Source: Succinivibrio sp. (GTDB lineage: Bacteria; Pseudomonadota; Gammaproteobacteria; Enterobacterales; Succinivibrionaceae). Taken from it: 64,000 bases of DNA. Both the position numbers and the translations under genes were made by a program. The DNA lies in the NCBI GenBank assembly GCA_017469335.1, contig JAFUGP010000176.1, forward strand, positions 22,791 through 86,790, given 5' to 3'. The notes below the pieces were generated by a model that saw only the letters and a program-made list of their open reading frames with translations, had not been told where the DNA came from and did not search any database. This document shows positions 8,872 through 17,360 of the stretch, piece by piece (the stretch's first letter is position 1; each line of letters starts with the position of its first letter).

Positions 8872-10355
8872 TCTCCTGCCGAATTGGTTGAATACATCAT
8901 GATGCGGTGCTCTTCTATTTCCTGATGAGGGAGCACCTTGATGACGCCGCCGTTGTAGAACACCAGACAGAAATCGGCGACCTTTTGCAGTTCGGGGATT
9001 TCCAGAGTGTTCACCAGCACGGTTTTGCCCTGGGCTGCCAGCTTTAAGATGAGCTTGTAAATCTCGGCTTTGGCGCCCACATCAATACCCTGGGTGGGAT
9101 TGTCAAAGAGCAGTACCGAGGCGTTGGTGTTAAGCCAGCGGGCGATGAATACTTTCTGCTGATTGCCGCCGCTGAGCGAGACCACCGGCAGGGCGGGGGA
9201 GGCGGCCTTCAGATTTAACAGTTCCTTGTAGTGGAAGTATTTTTTCAGCTCTTCTCCTTTGCGGATATGAAATTTGCCGGCTGAGAGGGTATGTTCGGCC
9301 AGGTACATGTTCTCCAGGATATCCATATCGGGAATTACCGAGTTTTCCTTGCGGTTGGCGGCCAGAAGACCGATACCGGCCCGCATGGCGGCGTGCACCG
9401 AAGCCGGGGGCAGCACTTTGCCGTTTACGGTGGCACTGCCGCCCGTGCTGGCCGAGAGCCCGAACAGACATTGCATCAGTTCGCTGCTGCCGCACCCCTC
9501 CAGACCGGTCAATCCCACCACCTGTCCTCGTTTGACCTCAAGGTCCACATCGTGAAAACCCTCACCGCTGTATTTGTCCAGTGCAAGCACGGTATCCCCG
9601 GTTTCCCGCGGCTCATAGAAGCTCTGCGCGGCACCGCTGCGGCCTACCATGAGTTTGGTCACTTCCTCGGGGTTGGTGTCGGCGATGCGGCCCTCGGCGA
9701 TGTATTCGCCGTTACGGAACACGGTGTAGTTGTCGCAGTAGCTGAAAATCTCCGGCATCTTGTGGGAGATGAAAATAAAGGACAGTCCGTCGGCCTTGAG
9801 ACCTTTGACGATGTCAAAGAGGTGCTCTATTTCCTCGTTGTTCAAGGCAGTGGTAGGCTCATCCAAGATCAAGAGCTTGGCCTTGAACAGCAACGCCTTG
9901 CTGATCTCCAAAAGCTGCCTGTCCCCGGTCTTGAGCTCGTGGACGTAAGCTTGGGGATCGATGTTCACCTGCAGGCGGTCAAAGAGCTCACGCGAGCGGG
10001 CGATCATCTCTTTCTTTTTGAGATGCCACAACGCTCCTTCCAACTCCTTGCACATGAACATGTTCTCGAATACCTTCAGATCATTGAACAGGTTCAGTTC
10101 CTGATGGACAAAGGCGATGCCCAGCTCCTCGGTCTGGCGTATGGTGGGACGGTCAAGTTTTTGTCCGTCGAAAATCACCTCACCGGCATCGGCGGGAATG
10201 GTGCCGGTGAGTATGTTCATCAAGGTTGATTTGCCGGCCCCGTTCTCGCCGAGCAGGGCGTGCACCACACCCCGCTCGACGGTGAGTGCGGTGTTTTTCA
10301 ACACCGGCACTCCGTTGAAGGCCTTGCAAATACCGCGCATGAGCAGTAATGACAT
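8868..10355 (-). CDS. sugar ABC importer, double ATPase subunit
   Basis: Energises the neighbouring permease. The 495 residues hold two ABC domains as in RbsA/MglA. The first has a normal Walker A (GENGAGKST, about residues 37-45) and Walker B (LLILDEPTTAL). The second has the degenerate nucleotide site GLEGCGSSEL but a good signature motif (LSGGNQQK). This asymmetry is normal for CUT2 ATPases. It starts 11 bases after the binding-protein gene and overlaps the permease gene by four bases. I found nothing that sets it apart from family members. Confidence 0.94.
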   Translation of the reverse strand: MSLLLMRGICKAFNGVPVLKNTALTVERGVVHALLGENGAGKSTLMNILTGTIPADAGEVIFDGQKLDRPTIRQTEELGIAFVHQELNLFNDLKVFENMFMCKELEGALWHLKKKEMIARSRELFDRLQVNIDPQAYVHELKTGDRQLLEISKALLFKAKLLILDEPTTALNNEEIEHLFDIVKGLKADGLSFIFISHKMPEIFSYCDNYTVFRNGEYIAEGRIADTNPEEVTKLMVGRSGAAQSFYEPRETGDTVLALDKYSGEGFHDVDLEVKRGQVVGLTGLEGCGSSELMQCLFGLSASTGGSATVNGKVLPPASVHAAMRAGIGLLAANRKENSVIPDMDILENMYLAEHTLSAGKFHIRKGEELKKYFHYKELLNLKAASPALPVVSLSGGNQQKVFIARWLNTNASVLLFDNPTQGIDVGAKAEIYKLILKLAAQGKTVLVNTLEIPELQKVADFCLVFYNGGVIKVLPHQEIEEHRIMMYSTNSAGE

Positions 10356-10366
10356 GGCAGTTATCC

Positions 10367-11416
10367 TCAGTTGAAGGACTTAAACGAGCCTACGTTGTCG
10401 GCGGTAACGTTATGGCACTCGATGACGTGATCCTGAGTGACCGCTTTGCCGTCCAAAAAGTCCACCATGTCCTGTTCGGCTGTTTGAATCATGGAGGGGC
10501 TGTAGGTCACGGACATCAGGCCTCCCAGCTTTTTATAGAGGTCCTGATACTCCTCACCGCGCAGCACACTGTAGAGCTCCTCCAGGCCGCCGCAGCCGGT
10601 GATAACGGGCTGATGGGAGAGAAAGCGCTCCTTGATGTCATCGTCGATGCCGCCGCCGCGCAGCGCCTCCAGGATGCCCATGGCCAGCTCATCGTCCTCG
10701 GCGTAAATCCAGCGGATATCGGCGTTGGAGGCCTCACCCAGCAGGGATTCAAAGGAGGTTTTGGTGTTGGAGCGGCTCCAGTTGGTGGCGCCGGAGTAGG
10801 TCAGGGATTTTTTGACCTGATCCTCGGTCCACTTGAGGTTGTCGGGGATTTTCTCCCCGTTGAAGGCCAGCTGTCCGGTCAGGTATTTGGTGAAGCCTAA
10901 GTTGCGCAACGTAGTCACCGAGGAGGTGTCACCCTCGTAGACATAGACCTTATCACCTGGCTTTAAGCCCTTGCTGACAAAATAGGCCGCCGCGCCGGCA
11001 CCGATGCCCTCGTTGTCACCTTTGACATTGGAGACGGCTTTGTCACTGACACCGTCGATGATGCGATCAAAGTCCACGTAGGGGATCTCGGCGTTGACTA
11101 TTTGCTGCAGACCGGACATTACGGTATCGTCAATGGGCTGGATGACGATGCCGGCCAGGCTCTTGTCACCGCGGGCCAAAATGTCCTCAATCTGATTGAT
11201 TTGATAGCCGGCGCTGTCGCAGGTAATTACCTCGGCGCCGTAACGGCCCTCTTGGTTGATCTCGGCGGCCTTCTGCTTGGCAAAGGTGGCCACGGAGCCG
11301 GTCCAGCCGTGATCCTCGGCGGCGGTCAGCACGATGATGTTGCGCTCGGCGGCCAGGGCGTTGAAGGATAAGGCAGCGCCCACGGCGGCGGCGATGAGGG
11401 TACGGGTAAGTTTCAT
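10367..11416 (-). CDS. sugar ABC importer, periplasmic binding protein
   Basis: A periplasmic sugar receptor of the Peripla_BP_4 (RbsB/MglB-like) type. I chose the internal ATG at 11416 instead of the longer frame because AAGGAGATATGCC lies directly upstream and the protein then opens with a clean signal peptide: MKLTR, a hydrophobic stretch, and a predicted cut after SFNALA. Mature sequence features include the repeated ligand-pocket segments GIVIQPIDD and VDFDRI. It is 349 aa. Binding proteins are usually the most expressed part of such operons, which fits the strong ribosome site. Ligand unknown. Confidence 0.93.
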   Translation of the reverse strand: MKLTRTLIAAAVGAALSFNALAAERNIIVLTAAEDHGWTGSVATFAKQKAAEINQEGRYGAEVITCDSAGYQINQIEDILARGDKSLAGIVIQPIDDTVMSGLQQIVNAEIPYVDFDRIIDGVSDKAVSNVKGDNEGIGAGAAAYFVSKGLKPGDKVYVYEGDTSSVTTLRNLGFTKYLTGQLAFNGEKIPDNLKWTEDQVKKSLTYSGATNWSRSNTKTSFESLLGEASNADIRWIYAEDDELAMGILEALRGGGIDDDIKERFLSHQPVITGCGGLEELYSVLRGEEYQDLYKKLGGLMSVTYSPSMIQTAEQDMVDFLDGKAVTQDHVIECHNVTADNVGSFKSFN

Positions 11417-11488
11417 GGCATATCTCCTTGGGTAAAGTTCCTGCATGAGCAGAAAAATCAGTTAAAAAAATGGGTTAGCGGTTAATCT

Positions 11489-12409
11489 TCAGATGACAAA
11501 ATTACGCAGATAGCGGGCCGATAAGGTCAGGCTCTGCAGTACCCTCTCGCGGCTGCCCTCGAAGGCCTTGTCCTCGACCTCGATACAGGAACAGCCCCGG
11601 TAGCCTATGTCCGTGAGCGCCGAGACAAAACGCCCCCAGTCCACATCACCTAAACCTGGCAGTTTCGGGGACATGTACTCAAGCGGATAGGCGGTGATCC
11701 CCACATCCTGGAGACGGTCCCTGAACAGCTTGATGTCCTTGTAGTGAACGTGGAAGATCCTGTCCTTGAACTCGTAGAGAGGTTTGATGTAATCGATCAT
11801 CTGCCACACGAAGTGCGAGGGATCGTAGTTAAGGCCCAGGTTCTCGTAGGGCAGCACCTCAAAGACCATCCGCCAGTTACGCGGGCTGGTCATCAGGTTC
11901 TGTCCGCCCGGCCACTGGTCAGATCCGAAGAGCATGGGGCAGTTTTCGATGGCCACCTTCACGCCCAGGTTTTGAGCGTGCTCCAGCAGCGGCGGCCAGA
12001 TCTGCTCTGCCAGTTTGAGGTTCTCTTCCACGGTCCGGTACTGATCGCGGCCGATGAAAGTGGTGACCAGACCCACTCCCAGTTTGGCGCTGGCGCCAAT
12101 CACCTCCTTGAGGTGGGTGAGGGTGGCCGTACGCTTTTCAAGATCCGGGTCCAGCGGGTTGGGGTAGTAGGCCAGGGAGGAAATCTCAATGCCTTTTTCT
12201 TTGGCGTAGTCCGTGACGTGCCGGGCATAGGCATCATCTTCCAGCACTTTGCGGCAGTCGATATGACACACTCCGGCGTAACGGCGCTCGGCCTTGCCCT
12301 GCGGCCAGCAGGCCACTTCAACGCACTCAAAGCCCTGACGCGCGGCCTCATCGATCATTTCCTCAAAAGTCCAGCCATCCAGGATGGCGCTGACAAACCC
12401 AAACTTCAT
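11489..12409 (-). CDS. sugar isomerase/epimerase, xylose-isomerase-like TIM barrel
   Basis: A cytoplasmic TIM-barrel protein of the AP_endonuc_2/xylose isomerase-like family, which includes IolE, IolI and keto-sugar epimerases. The start at 12409 is set by AGGAG eight bases upstream and by the family-typical opening MKFGFVSAILDGWTFEEMID. The 80 codons open in front of it overlap the oxidoreductase gene and read as nonsense. Candidate metal ligands are spread through the barrel: E in AIENCPM, D/H in NYDPSHF, H in FHVHYKD, and E in CIEVED. The CWPQGKAERRYAG segment recurs in sugar-pathway members of the family. Beside an oxidoreductase it probably rearranges a keto-sugar. Exact reaction unknown. 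Confidence 0.85.
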   Translation of the reverse strand: MKFGFVSAILDGWTFEEMIDEAARQGFECVEVACWPQGKAERRYAGVCHIDCRKVLEDDAYARHVTDYAKEKGIEISSLAYYPNPLDPDLEKRTATLTHLKEVIGASAKLGVGLVTTFIGRDQYRTVEENLKLAEQIWPPLLEHAQNLGVKVAIENCPMLFGSDQWPGGQNLMTSPRNWRMVFEVLPYENLGLNYDPSHFVWQMIDYIKPLYEFKDRIFHVHYKDIKLFRDRLQDVGITAYPLEYMSPKLPGLGDVDWGRFVSALTDIGYRGCSCIEVEDKAFEGSRERVLQSLTLSARYLRNFVI

Positions 12410-12452
12410 GTTGTGCTCCTTAAACTGACCTGAAGGTGAAAACTTTGCTTCT

Positions 12453-13484
12453 CTATATTTCAATGCGACGGCCTTCGTCGCTGGACTTGAGGCAGGCGAA
12501 TACCGCCCGCATGGCCTGCAGCACGTCGGCGCCGTCAATGAGGTTTTGCTGCTGTCCCAGGATGGCCGCTGCAAAGGCATCAATGATGCCGGTGGAAGTC
12601 TGGTGGTCATTGGTCTGGATCTGCCCCAGTTCATAGGTAATGACCTCACCGGTGCGGCCTACAATACGCAGCGCATAATCCGGGCTGTCGTAGATTTTGA
12701 GGATGCCCTTATCACCGTAGATGACGGTGGAATTATCTTCAGCTCCGTAGTAGGTCCAACTGGCGGTCATGCTGCCTACCGCACCCCCGTCCATCTCGTA
12801 GATACACACGGCGTTGTCGTCCACGCCCACCAGTTGTCCCCGGGCGTCGCGCTTGTCCAAAGTGGTGACGCGGGCGGTAACGGCGCGCACCTTCTGATTT
12901 AAGAGGTACTGGATGAGATCGGTTTTGTGCACGCCCAGATCGGCGAGCGCACCCATGGCGGACTTGCTGCGGTCAAAGAACCAGCTGGCGGTACCCGGAT
13001 CGATGCTCCAGGTCTCGGGGCCGCCGTGGCCGAAGGTGGTGCGGAAGGTCAGAACCCGGCCGATGGCACCTTGTGCTATCAGTTCACGGGCTTTTTGGTG
13101 CGCCGGTGCCAAACGCTGATTTTGATCAATCATGAGCACCAGACCTTTTTCCCGAGCCTTTTGCACCATGCGCTCACAATCCTCAATGGTGGTGGCCATC
13201 GGCTTCTCGCACAGCACGTGTTTGCCGGCCTCCAGCGCTGCCAGGGTATTCTCGGCGTGGGCCATGTTGGCAGTGCAGATGCTGACGGCATCAAGATCGG
13301 GGATGCTTAGCAGCTCTTCAATGCTGTCACAGGCCCGCACGCCATATCTGGCGGCCAAATCCCGGGCACGCCCGGTGTTGAAATCAAAAAGAGCGGTAAG
13401 TTGGGTCTCGCTGTTTTCCAGATACTCGGGGATGTGACGGACCTGGGCGATTTTGCCGCAACCGATGATGCCGACCTTGATCAT
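12453..13484 (-). CDS. Gfo/Idh/MocA family NAD(P)-dependent oxidoreductase
   Basis: The first gene of the operon, a 343-residue cytoplasmic sugar or inositol-type dehydrogenase. The N-terminal Rossmann motif is GIIGCGKIAQ (residues 5-14). The family catalytic-lysine motif appears as CEKPMAT near residue 92, and a GFO_IDH_MocA C-terminal beta-sheet domain follows. Such enzymes oxidise or reduce a secondary hydroxyl of sugars or inositols. With the downstream isomerase and importer this suggests oxidation followed by rearrangement of an imported sugar. Ribosome site AGGAG lies ten bases before the ATG. No kinase, aldolase or glycosidase is nearby to narrow the substrate. Confidence 0.9.
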   Translation of the reverse strand: MIKVGIIGCGKIAQVRHIPEYLENSETQLTALFDFNTGRARDLAARYGVRACDSIEELLSIPDLDAVSICTANMAHAENTLAALEAGKHVLCEKPMATTIEDCERMVQKAREKGLVLMIDQNQRLAPAHQKARELIAQGAIGRVLTFRTTFGHGGPETWSIDPGTASWFFDRSKSAMGALADLGVHKTDLIQYLLNQKVRAVTARVTTLDKRDARGQLVGVDDNAVCIYEMDGGAVGSMTASWTYYGAEDNSTVIYGDKGILKIYDSPDYALRIVGRTGEVITYELGQIQTNDHQTSTGIIDAFAAAILGQQQNLIDGADVLQAMRAVFACLKSSDEGRRIEI

Positions 13485-13522
13485 GTTTGAAATGCTCCTG
13501 TTTCTGAAATGACAAAGATTGT

Positions 13523-13530
13523 TTCATGAA
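13523..13530. promoter_or_regulatory. half-size palindrome, candidate LacI-type operator
   Basis: TTCATGAA, preceded by GT and followed by TC, repeats the core of the perfect palindrome at 13647-13660. It sits in the untranslated leader of the leftward sugar operon. The pair of matching cores flanking the intergenic region would suit DNA looping by one regulator. Inference from sequence only. Confidence 0.4.
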
Positions 13531-13541
13531 TCTTTAGGTCA

Positions 13542-13569
13542 AGTATAGACAGTATTGAAATGGTTTCAA
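13542..13569 (-). promoter_or_regulatory. promoter of the sugar operon with overlapping palindrome
   Basis: On the minus strand TTGAAA (13569-13564) and TATACT (13547-13542) are 16 bases apart, a near-consensus sigma-70 promoter about 60 bases before the oxidoreductase start. The interrupted palindrome TTGAAATGGTTTCAA (13555-13569) covers the -35 box and part of the spacer, so a bound repressor would block polymerase. Confidence 0.6.
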
Positions 13570-13646
13570 GCAAAAATAACGGTATTTGCGCATTTATTTG
13601 TCGCCGATCACATAAAATTGCAAATATAATGAAATAATGCACTAGG

Positions 13647-13660
13647 TATTTCATGAAATA
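13647..13660. promoter_or_regulatory. perfect 14-bp palindrome, candidate regulator operator
   Basis: TATTTCATGAAATA is its own reverse complement. It lies 17 bases after a TATAAT box (13625-13630) pointing toward the regulator gene, so binding there could give autoregulation. Its core repeats at 13523-13530. LacI-family operators are short palindromes of this kind, which makes the adjacent regulator the natural candidate. Confidence 0.5.
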
Positions 13661-13734
13661 TAGCTCTATAAAAGGCTGAATTTTTGCGCTATCATTTCAT
13701 TTGTCATTCAAACAAGGTGAAACGGAGGTTCTAA

Positions 13735-14739
13735 GTGCGCCATGCCCGGATCAAAACTCATGAGATAGCCGCCCGGACCGGGCTGTCGCCGGCCACGGTC
13801 TCGCGGGCCATCAACCATCCCGAATTAGTCAAAAAAGAGACCCAGGATGCCATCCTCAAGGTCATGGAGCAGATGGGATATGAAGTGACAGTGCCCCAAC
13901 CGACACCTGCACCGCACCGCATCCTGTTGGTCAACTGTCCTAAGGGTTTCAATCCCTTTTATGAGGAAGTCATAACGGGCATCATGGCCTCGGCACACTC
14001 CAGGAACTGTCATGTGGTGCTCAGCTATGATGATCTCGATGCCGAGGGCACCGGGAGTTTTGTCGGGTTGATCAGACAGGCGGGGGTAAGTGGGGTAATT
14101 TTGATGGGACAGCAGAGCAGCGATCAGCTCGCGCAAATTGAAAAGCTGGTACCGCTGGTTCAGTGCTGTGAGTTCAACGAAGAGGCCTCATTGCCTTACG
14201 TGAGCATAGATGACTTTGCCGCAGCAAGGGATGCTGTACGTTATCTGGTCTCCTGCGGCCGCCGCAATATAGCTTTTTTAAACGGTCCCATGCGTTTTAA
14301 ATATGCCCGCGAGCGGCTTAAGGGAGTAAAGCAGGCAGCGGTGGACTTAGGTCTGACCCTGCTTCCCGAGCTCATGGTGAATCTGCCGGCCGTAGACTAT
14401 AAGATGGCCTATACCGTGGTCAACGGCTTTTTGAGCTCCCGCAACCGCCCCGATGCTGTGTTCTGCGCCTCTGATGTGTTCGCGGCAGCGGCGGTCAATG
14501 TAAGCCGAGCCCATCAGGTGGCGGTACCGGAAGAACTGATGGTGGTGGGGTTTGACAATATTGCCCTATGTGAGGTGGTGAGACCGGCCATCACCTCGGT
14601 CAATCAACCCAAACAGCAGTTGGGCTTTACCGCCGCCGAAATGCTGTTAGAGCGCATAGAAGATCCCAAGATACCTCCCCGCCACATGTTGCTGTCCACC
14701 GAGCTCATCATCCGGGCCTCCAGTCTGCCCGGAGTGTGA
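13735..14739 (+). CDS. LacI-family transcriptional regulator
   Basis: A repressor or activator divergent from the sugar operon, 334 aa. Residues 8-27 (THEIAARTGLSPATVSRAIN) are a typical LacI helix-turn-helix, followed by the hinge region and a periplasmic-binding-protein-like effector domain with FCASDVFAAAAV and VVGFDNI. The start is GTG, with GGAGG six bases upstream. The effector domain belongs to the same fold family as the operon's sugar receptor, so the inducer is probably the imported sugar or its product. Control of the five leftward genes is inferred from orientation and the palindromes in between. Confidence 0.92.
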   Translation: MRHARIKTHEIAARTGLSPATVSRAINHPELVKKETQDAILKVMEQMGYEVTVPQPTPAPHRILLVNCPKGFNPFYEEVITGIMASAHSRNCHVVLSYDDLDAEGTGSFVGLIRQAGVSGVILMGQQSSDQLAQIEKLVPLVQCCEFNEEASLPYVSIDDFAAARDAVRYLVSCGRRNIAFLNGPMRFKYARERLKGVKQAAVDLGLTLLPELMVNLPAVDYKMAYTVVNGFLSSRNRPDAVFCASDVFAAAAVNVSRAHQVAVPEELMVVGFDNIALCEVVRPAITSVNQPKQQLGFTAAEMLLERIEDPKIPPRHMLLSTELIIRASSLPGV

Positions 14740-14814
14740 TTTGAGCTCAGGCAGTTTGCAGGACCATTTGTCTGAGAGTAAACTTGTGACACGATCAGGC
14801 AGCGAGGGCAGGGT

Positions 14815-15267
14815 ATGGCTTTTTGGGCTACGGTGAGTTTGGGGACGCGTTATATGAAGATCTGGCCTGAAGAGAAGATCTTAGGCGCGCTGTTCCCAGA
14901 AAACCGGGTCAAGTACTTCATGAAACTCGCGCAGTTGCTGCTGCCTCCTTTTATCATGCTCATCTTGGTCTGGGCCTTTGTGCGCGGCGGCGGGCTTAAA
15001 GGCGTGTCCTTGATGTTCGTGCTGCAGAACACCTGGCCCATGACGCTTATCAGCGTGCTCTTTTTGCTCTTAATCCCGCTGCAGGGCTATTACTGGTTCG
15101 GCCGCCGCGCCCAGCTGTCCTTAAACGCCAAACAGCAGAGTTTCTATAACGATCTGTGCCGGAAACTTGAGCGTACTCCAAAAACCGAGCCGGCCATGTA
15201 CGATCTGGCGGTGGTCCTCAAGGAAGGCCTGCAGCGGCTTGATCATGAGTTTTTACGCGAGCTCTAG
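14815..15267 (+). CDS. yfbV: YfbV (UPF0208) membrane protein
   Basis: A 150-residue inner-membrane protein. The pattern Y-x-K-x-WP-x-EK, ...F-x-ENR-V-x-K, two membrane segments around residues 40-60 and 75-95, and the PLQGYYWFGRR loop follow E. coli YfbV closely, as does the C-terminal LxxALxxLDxxFLxxL-like end. In E. coli YfbV insulates the Ter macrodomain from its neighbours. There, yfbV stands next to ackA-pta; here a regulator and sugar operon lie between yfbV and pta. The ATG follows GAGGGCAGGGT. Confidence in family is high; the macrodomain role is by homology. Confidence 0.85.
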   Translation: MAFWATVSLGTRYMKIWPEEKILGALFPENRVKYFMKLAQLLLPPFIMLILVWAFVRGGGLKGVSLMFVLQNTWPMTLISVLFLLLIPLQGYYWFGRRAQLSLNAKQQSFYNDLCRKLERTPKTEPAMYDLAVVLKEGLQRLDHEFLREL

Positions 15268-15346
15268 CGTCTGCGGCGCAGTATGCCGCACTCCCTTTGC
15301 TAAAATACCTCAGGTTTTTTGAGTTTCCAGAAGATACGGACCTATT

Positions 15347-16444
15347 ATGCAGCCAGATATTTTGCGCAAATTAGAGGCACTTGAGGAGCGCCATCAGGAG
15401 GTTGAGCAGCTGCTCAGCCAGTCGGAGATCATCGCCGACCTAGACAAGTTCCGCGAGCTAAACCGCGAGTATTCCAGGTTGCAGGAAACCGTGGAGGTGT
15501 TCCGTGCCTACCGCACGGCGCTAGAGGACGTGGCGGAGTTAGAGCGCATGCTGCAGGGCCCGGATGCCGATCTCAAGGCCATGGCCGAGGAAGAGCTTGA
15601 GCCTACGCGTAAGACCTTGGACGAGTACGAGCACAAGTTGCAGCTTCTGCTGCTGCCTCATGATGAGAAGGATGACAGCGACTGCTTTTTGGAGATCAGG
15701 GCCGGTACCGGGGGAGATGAGGCGGCCCTGTTCTCGGGGGATCTCTTTCGCATGTACTCCAAGTACGTCGATGCCAAGGGCTGGCACCTGGAGATAGTCT
15801 CCCAGAGCGAGGGTGAGGTCGGCGGGTTTAAGGAGATCATCTGCAAACTGACCGGAGAGGGTGCCTACGGCTACATGAAATTTGAGTCCGGCGGGCACCG
15901 CGTGCAGCGCGTACCGGTCACCGAGACCCAGGGCAGGGTGCATACCTCGGCCTGCACGGTGATGGTGCTGCCGGTGATCCCGCCGGCCAAGGCCCCGGAG
16001 ATCAACCCCGCCGATCTGCGGGTTGACACTTACCGTTCCTCGGGTGCCGGCGGTCAGCATATCAACAAGACCGATTCGGCCATCCGCATTACCCACTTGC
16101 CCACCGGCATTGTGGTGGAGTGTCAGGACGAGCGCTCGCAGCACCAGAACCGCGCCCGTGCCATGGAAGTGCTGTACTCGCGTCTGGCCAAATTGGAAGA
16201 TGACAAGCGCAACGCGGAGGCCGACGCCTTAAGACACAGCATCTTAAGCTCAGGCGATCGCAGCGACCGCATCCGCACTTATAACTTCCCGCAAAGCCGG
16301 GTGACCGATCACCGCATCAATCTCACGCTCTACCGTATCGACGAGATTATGGAAGGCGCCCTTGATCTGCTCTTGCAGCCGGTCATCGAGCAGTATCAGG
16401 CCGAGCAGCTGGCGGCCTTAGCCAGTCAGGGCTCCTTGCAGTAA
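15347..16444 (+). CDS. prfA: peptide chain release factor 1
   Basis: Terminates translation at UAA and UAG. The 365-residue protein has the universal GGQ peptidyl-hydrolysis motif at 235-237 ([10 protein letters not shown]) and the RF1-specific codon-recognition tripeptide, here Pro-Val-Thr at 190-192, in the position of the E. coli PAT motif. The [12 protein letters not shown] segment is likewise typical. It is followed after three bases by prmC, whose product methylates the GGQ glutamine; this pairing is widespread. No programmed frameshift is seen or expected (that belongs to RF2). Confidence 0.98.
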   Translation: MQPDILRKLEALEERHQEVEQLLSQSEIIADLDKFRELNREYSRLQETVEVFRAYRTALEDVAELERMLQGPDADLKAMAEEELEPTRKTLDEYEHKLQLLLLPHDEKDDSDCFLEIRAGTGGDEAALFSGDLFRMYSKYVDAKGWHLEIVSQSEGEVGGFKEIICKLTGEGAYGYMKFESGGHRVQRVPVTETQGRVHTSACTVMVLPVIPPAKAPEINPADLRVDTYRSSGAGGQHINKTDSAIRITHLPTGIVVECQDERSQHQNRARAMEVLYSRLAKLEDDKRNAEADALRHSILSSGDRSDRIRTYNFPQSRVTDHRINLTLYRIDEIMEGALDLLLQPVIEQYQAEQLAALASQGSLQ

Positions 16445-16447
16445 ACA

Positions 16448-17290
16448 ATGACGGCGGTACGGGGCCTGCTCACCGAGGGCGCCGCAGTGCTGCGCCGGGC
16501 AGGCATCACCTCTGCGCAGACCGACGCCCAGCTGCTGTTGGCCTCATTGCTTAAAGTGGAGCGGGTGCGCCTGTTTATCGATGATCAGCAGGAAGTGCCA
16601 CCTGAGGTGGAGAGTCGTTACCAGGCGCAGCTAAGAGAGCGTGCCTTGGGCTGTCCGGTGGCCTATCTCACGGGCAGCAAGGAGTTTTACGGACTTACTC
16701 TTGCGGTCGGGCCCGGGGTGCTGGTACCGCGACCTGAGACGGAACTTTTGGTGGAAACCGCGCTGAGCTTTGCAGATGCGCACAGCGTGCTGGATCTGGG
16801 CACCGGCTCGGGGGCGGTGGCGCTGGCTTTAAAGCATGAGGCTCCCCACCTGGAGGTGTGGGCCTGCGATATCTCGGAAAAGGCTCTGACCATGGCCAGG
16901 GACAATGCCGCTACCCTGGGTCTTGAGGTCAACTTTCTGCACAGCAATTGGTTTGAGGCATTGCCGTCGCGCCACTGGGATCTCATTGTGTCCAATCCCC
17001 CGTATATTGCCGCAGGCGATCCGCACCTGACGCAGGGCGCCTTGCCCTTTGAGCCCCCCGAGGCTTTAAGCTCCGGCGCGGCGGGCTTGGATGCTATCAC
17101 TCACATAGTCGCCAACGCCTCTGCTTATTTGAGCCCGGGTGGCAGCTTGCTGTTTGAGCATGGCTATGAGCAGGGGGCGGCGTGCCGGGACCTGCTGTGC
17201 TCTTACGGCTATCTTGAAATACACACCTTAAAGGATCTGCAGGGTTTGGAGCGGGTCAGTCTGGGCCGGCACCCTCAGCACGAACAGTAA
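16448..17290 (+). CDS. prmC: release factor glutamine N5-methyltransferase
   Basis: Methylates the glutamine of the GGQ motif in RF1 and RF2 using S-adenosylmethionine. The 280-residue protein has an N-terminal helical domain, the SAM-binding glycine motif VLDLGTGSGAVALAL at about residues 116-130 and the catalytic NPPY at 183-186. Family members are 270-290 aa, so it is full length. It starts three bases after the prfA stop, so the pair is cotranscribed and probably translationally coupled. Confidence 0.97.
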   Translation: MTAVRGLLTEGAAVLRRAGITSAQTDAQLLLASLLKVERVRLFIDDQQEVPPEVESRYQAQLRERALGCPVAYLTGSKEFYGLTLAVGPGVLVPRPETELLVETALSFADAHSVLDLGTGSGAVALALKHEAPHLEVWACDISEKALTMARDNAATLGLEVNFLHSNWFEALPSRHWDLIVSNPPYIAAGDPHLTQGALPFEPPEALSSGAAGLDAITHIVANASAYLSPGGSLLFEHGYEQGAACRDLLCSYGYLEIHTLKDLQGLERVSLGRHPQHEQ

Positions 17291-17360
17291 GCTTCAGCCG
17301 GCAGGCTATAATGAGAGCAGGGCGCGAGTTCTTCAATTTTCCTTCATCAAAGGAGCGAGT

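Noticed and set aside
9291..10229. 312-codon plus-strand frame
   Set aside because: Antisense to the sugar ABC ATPase; an open shadow frame caused by GC-biased codon use.
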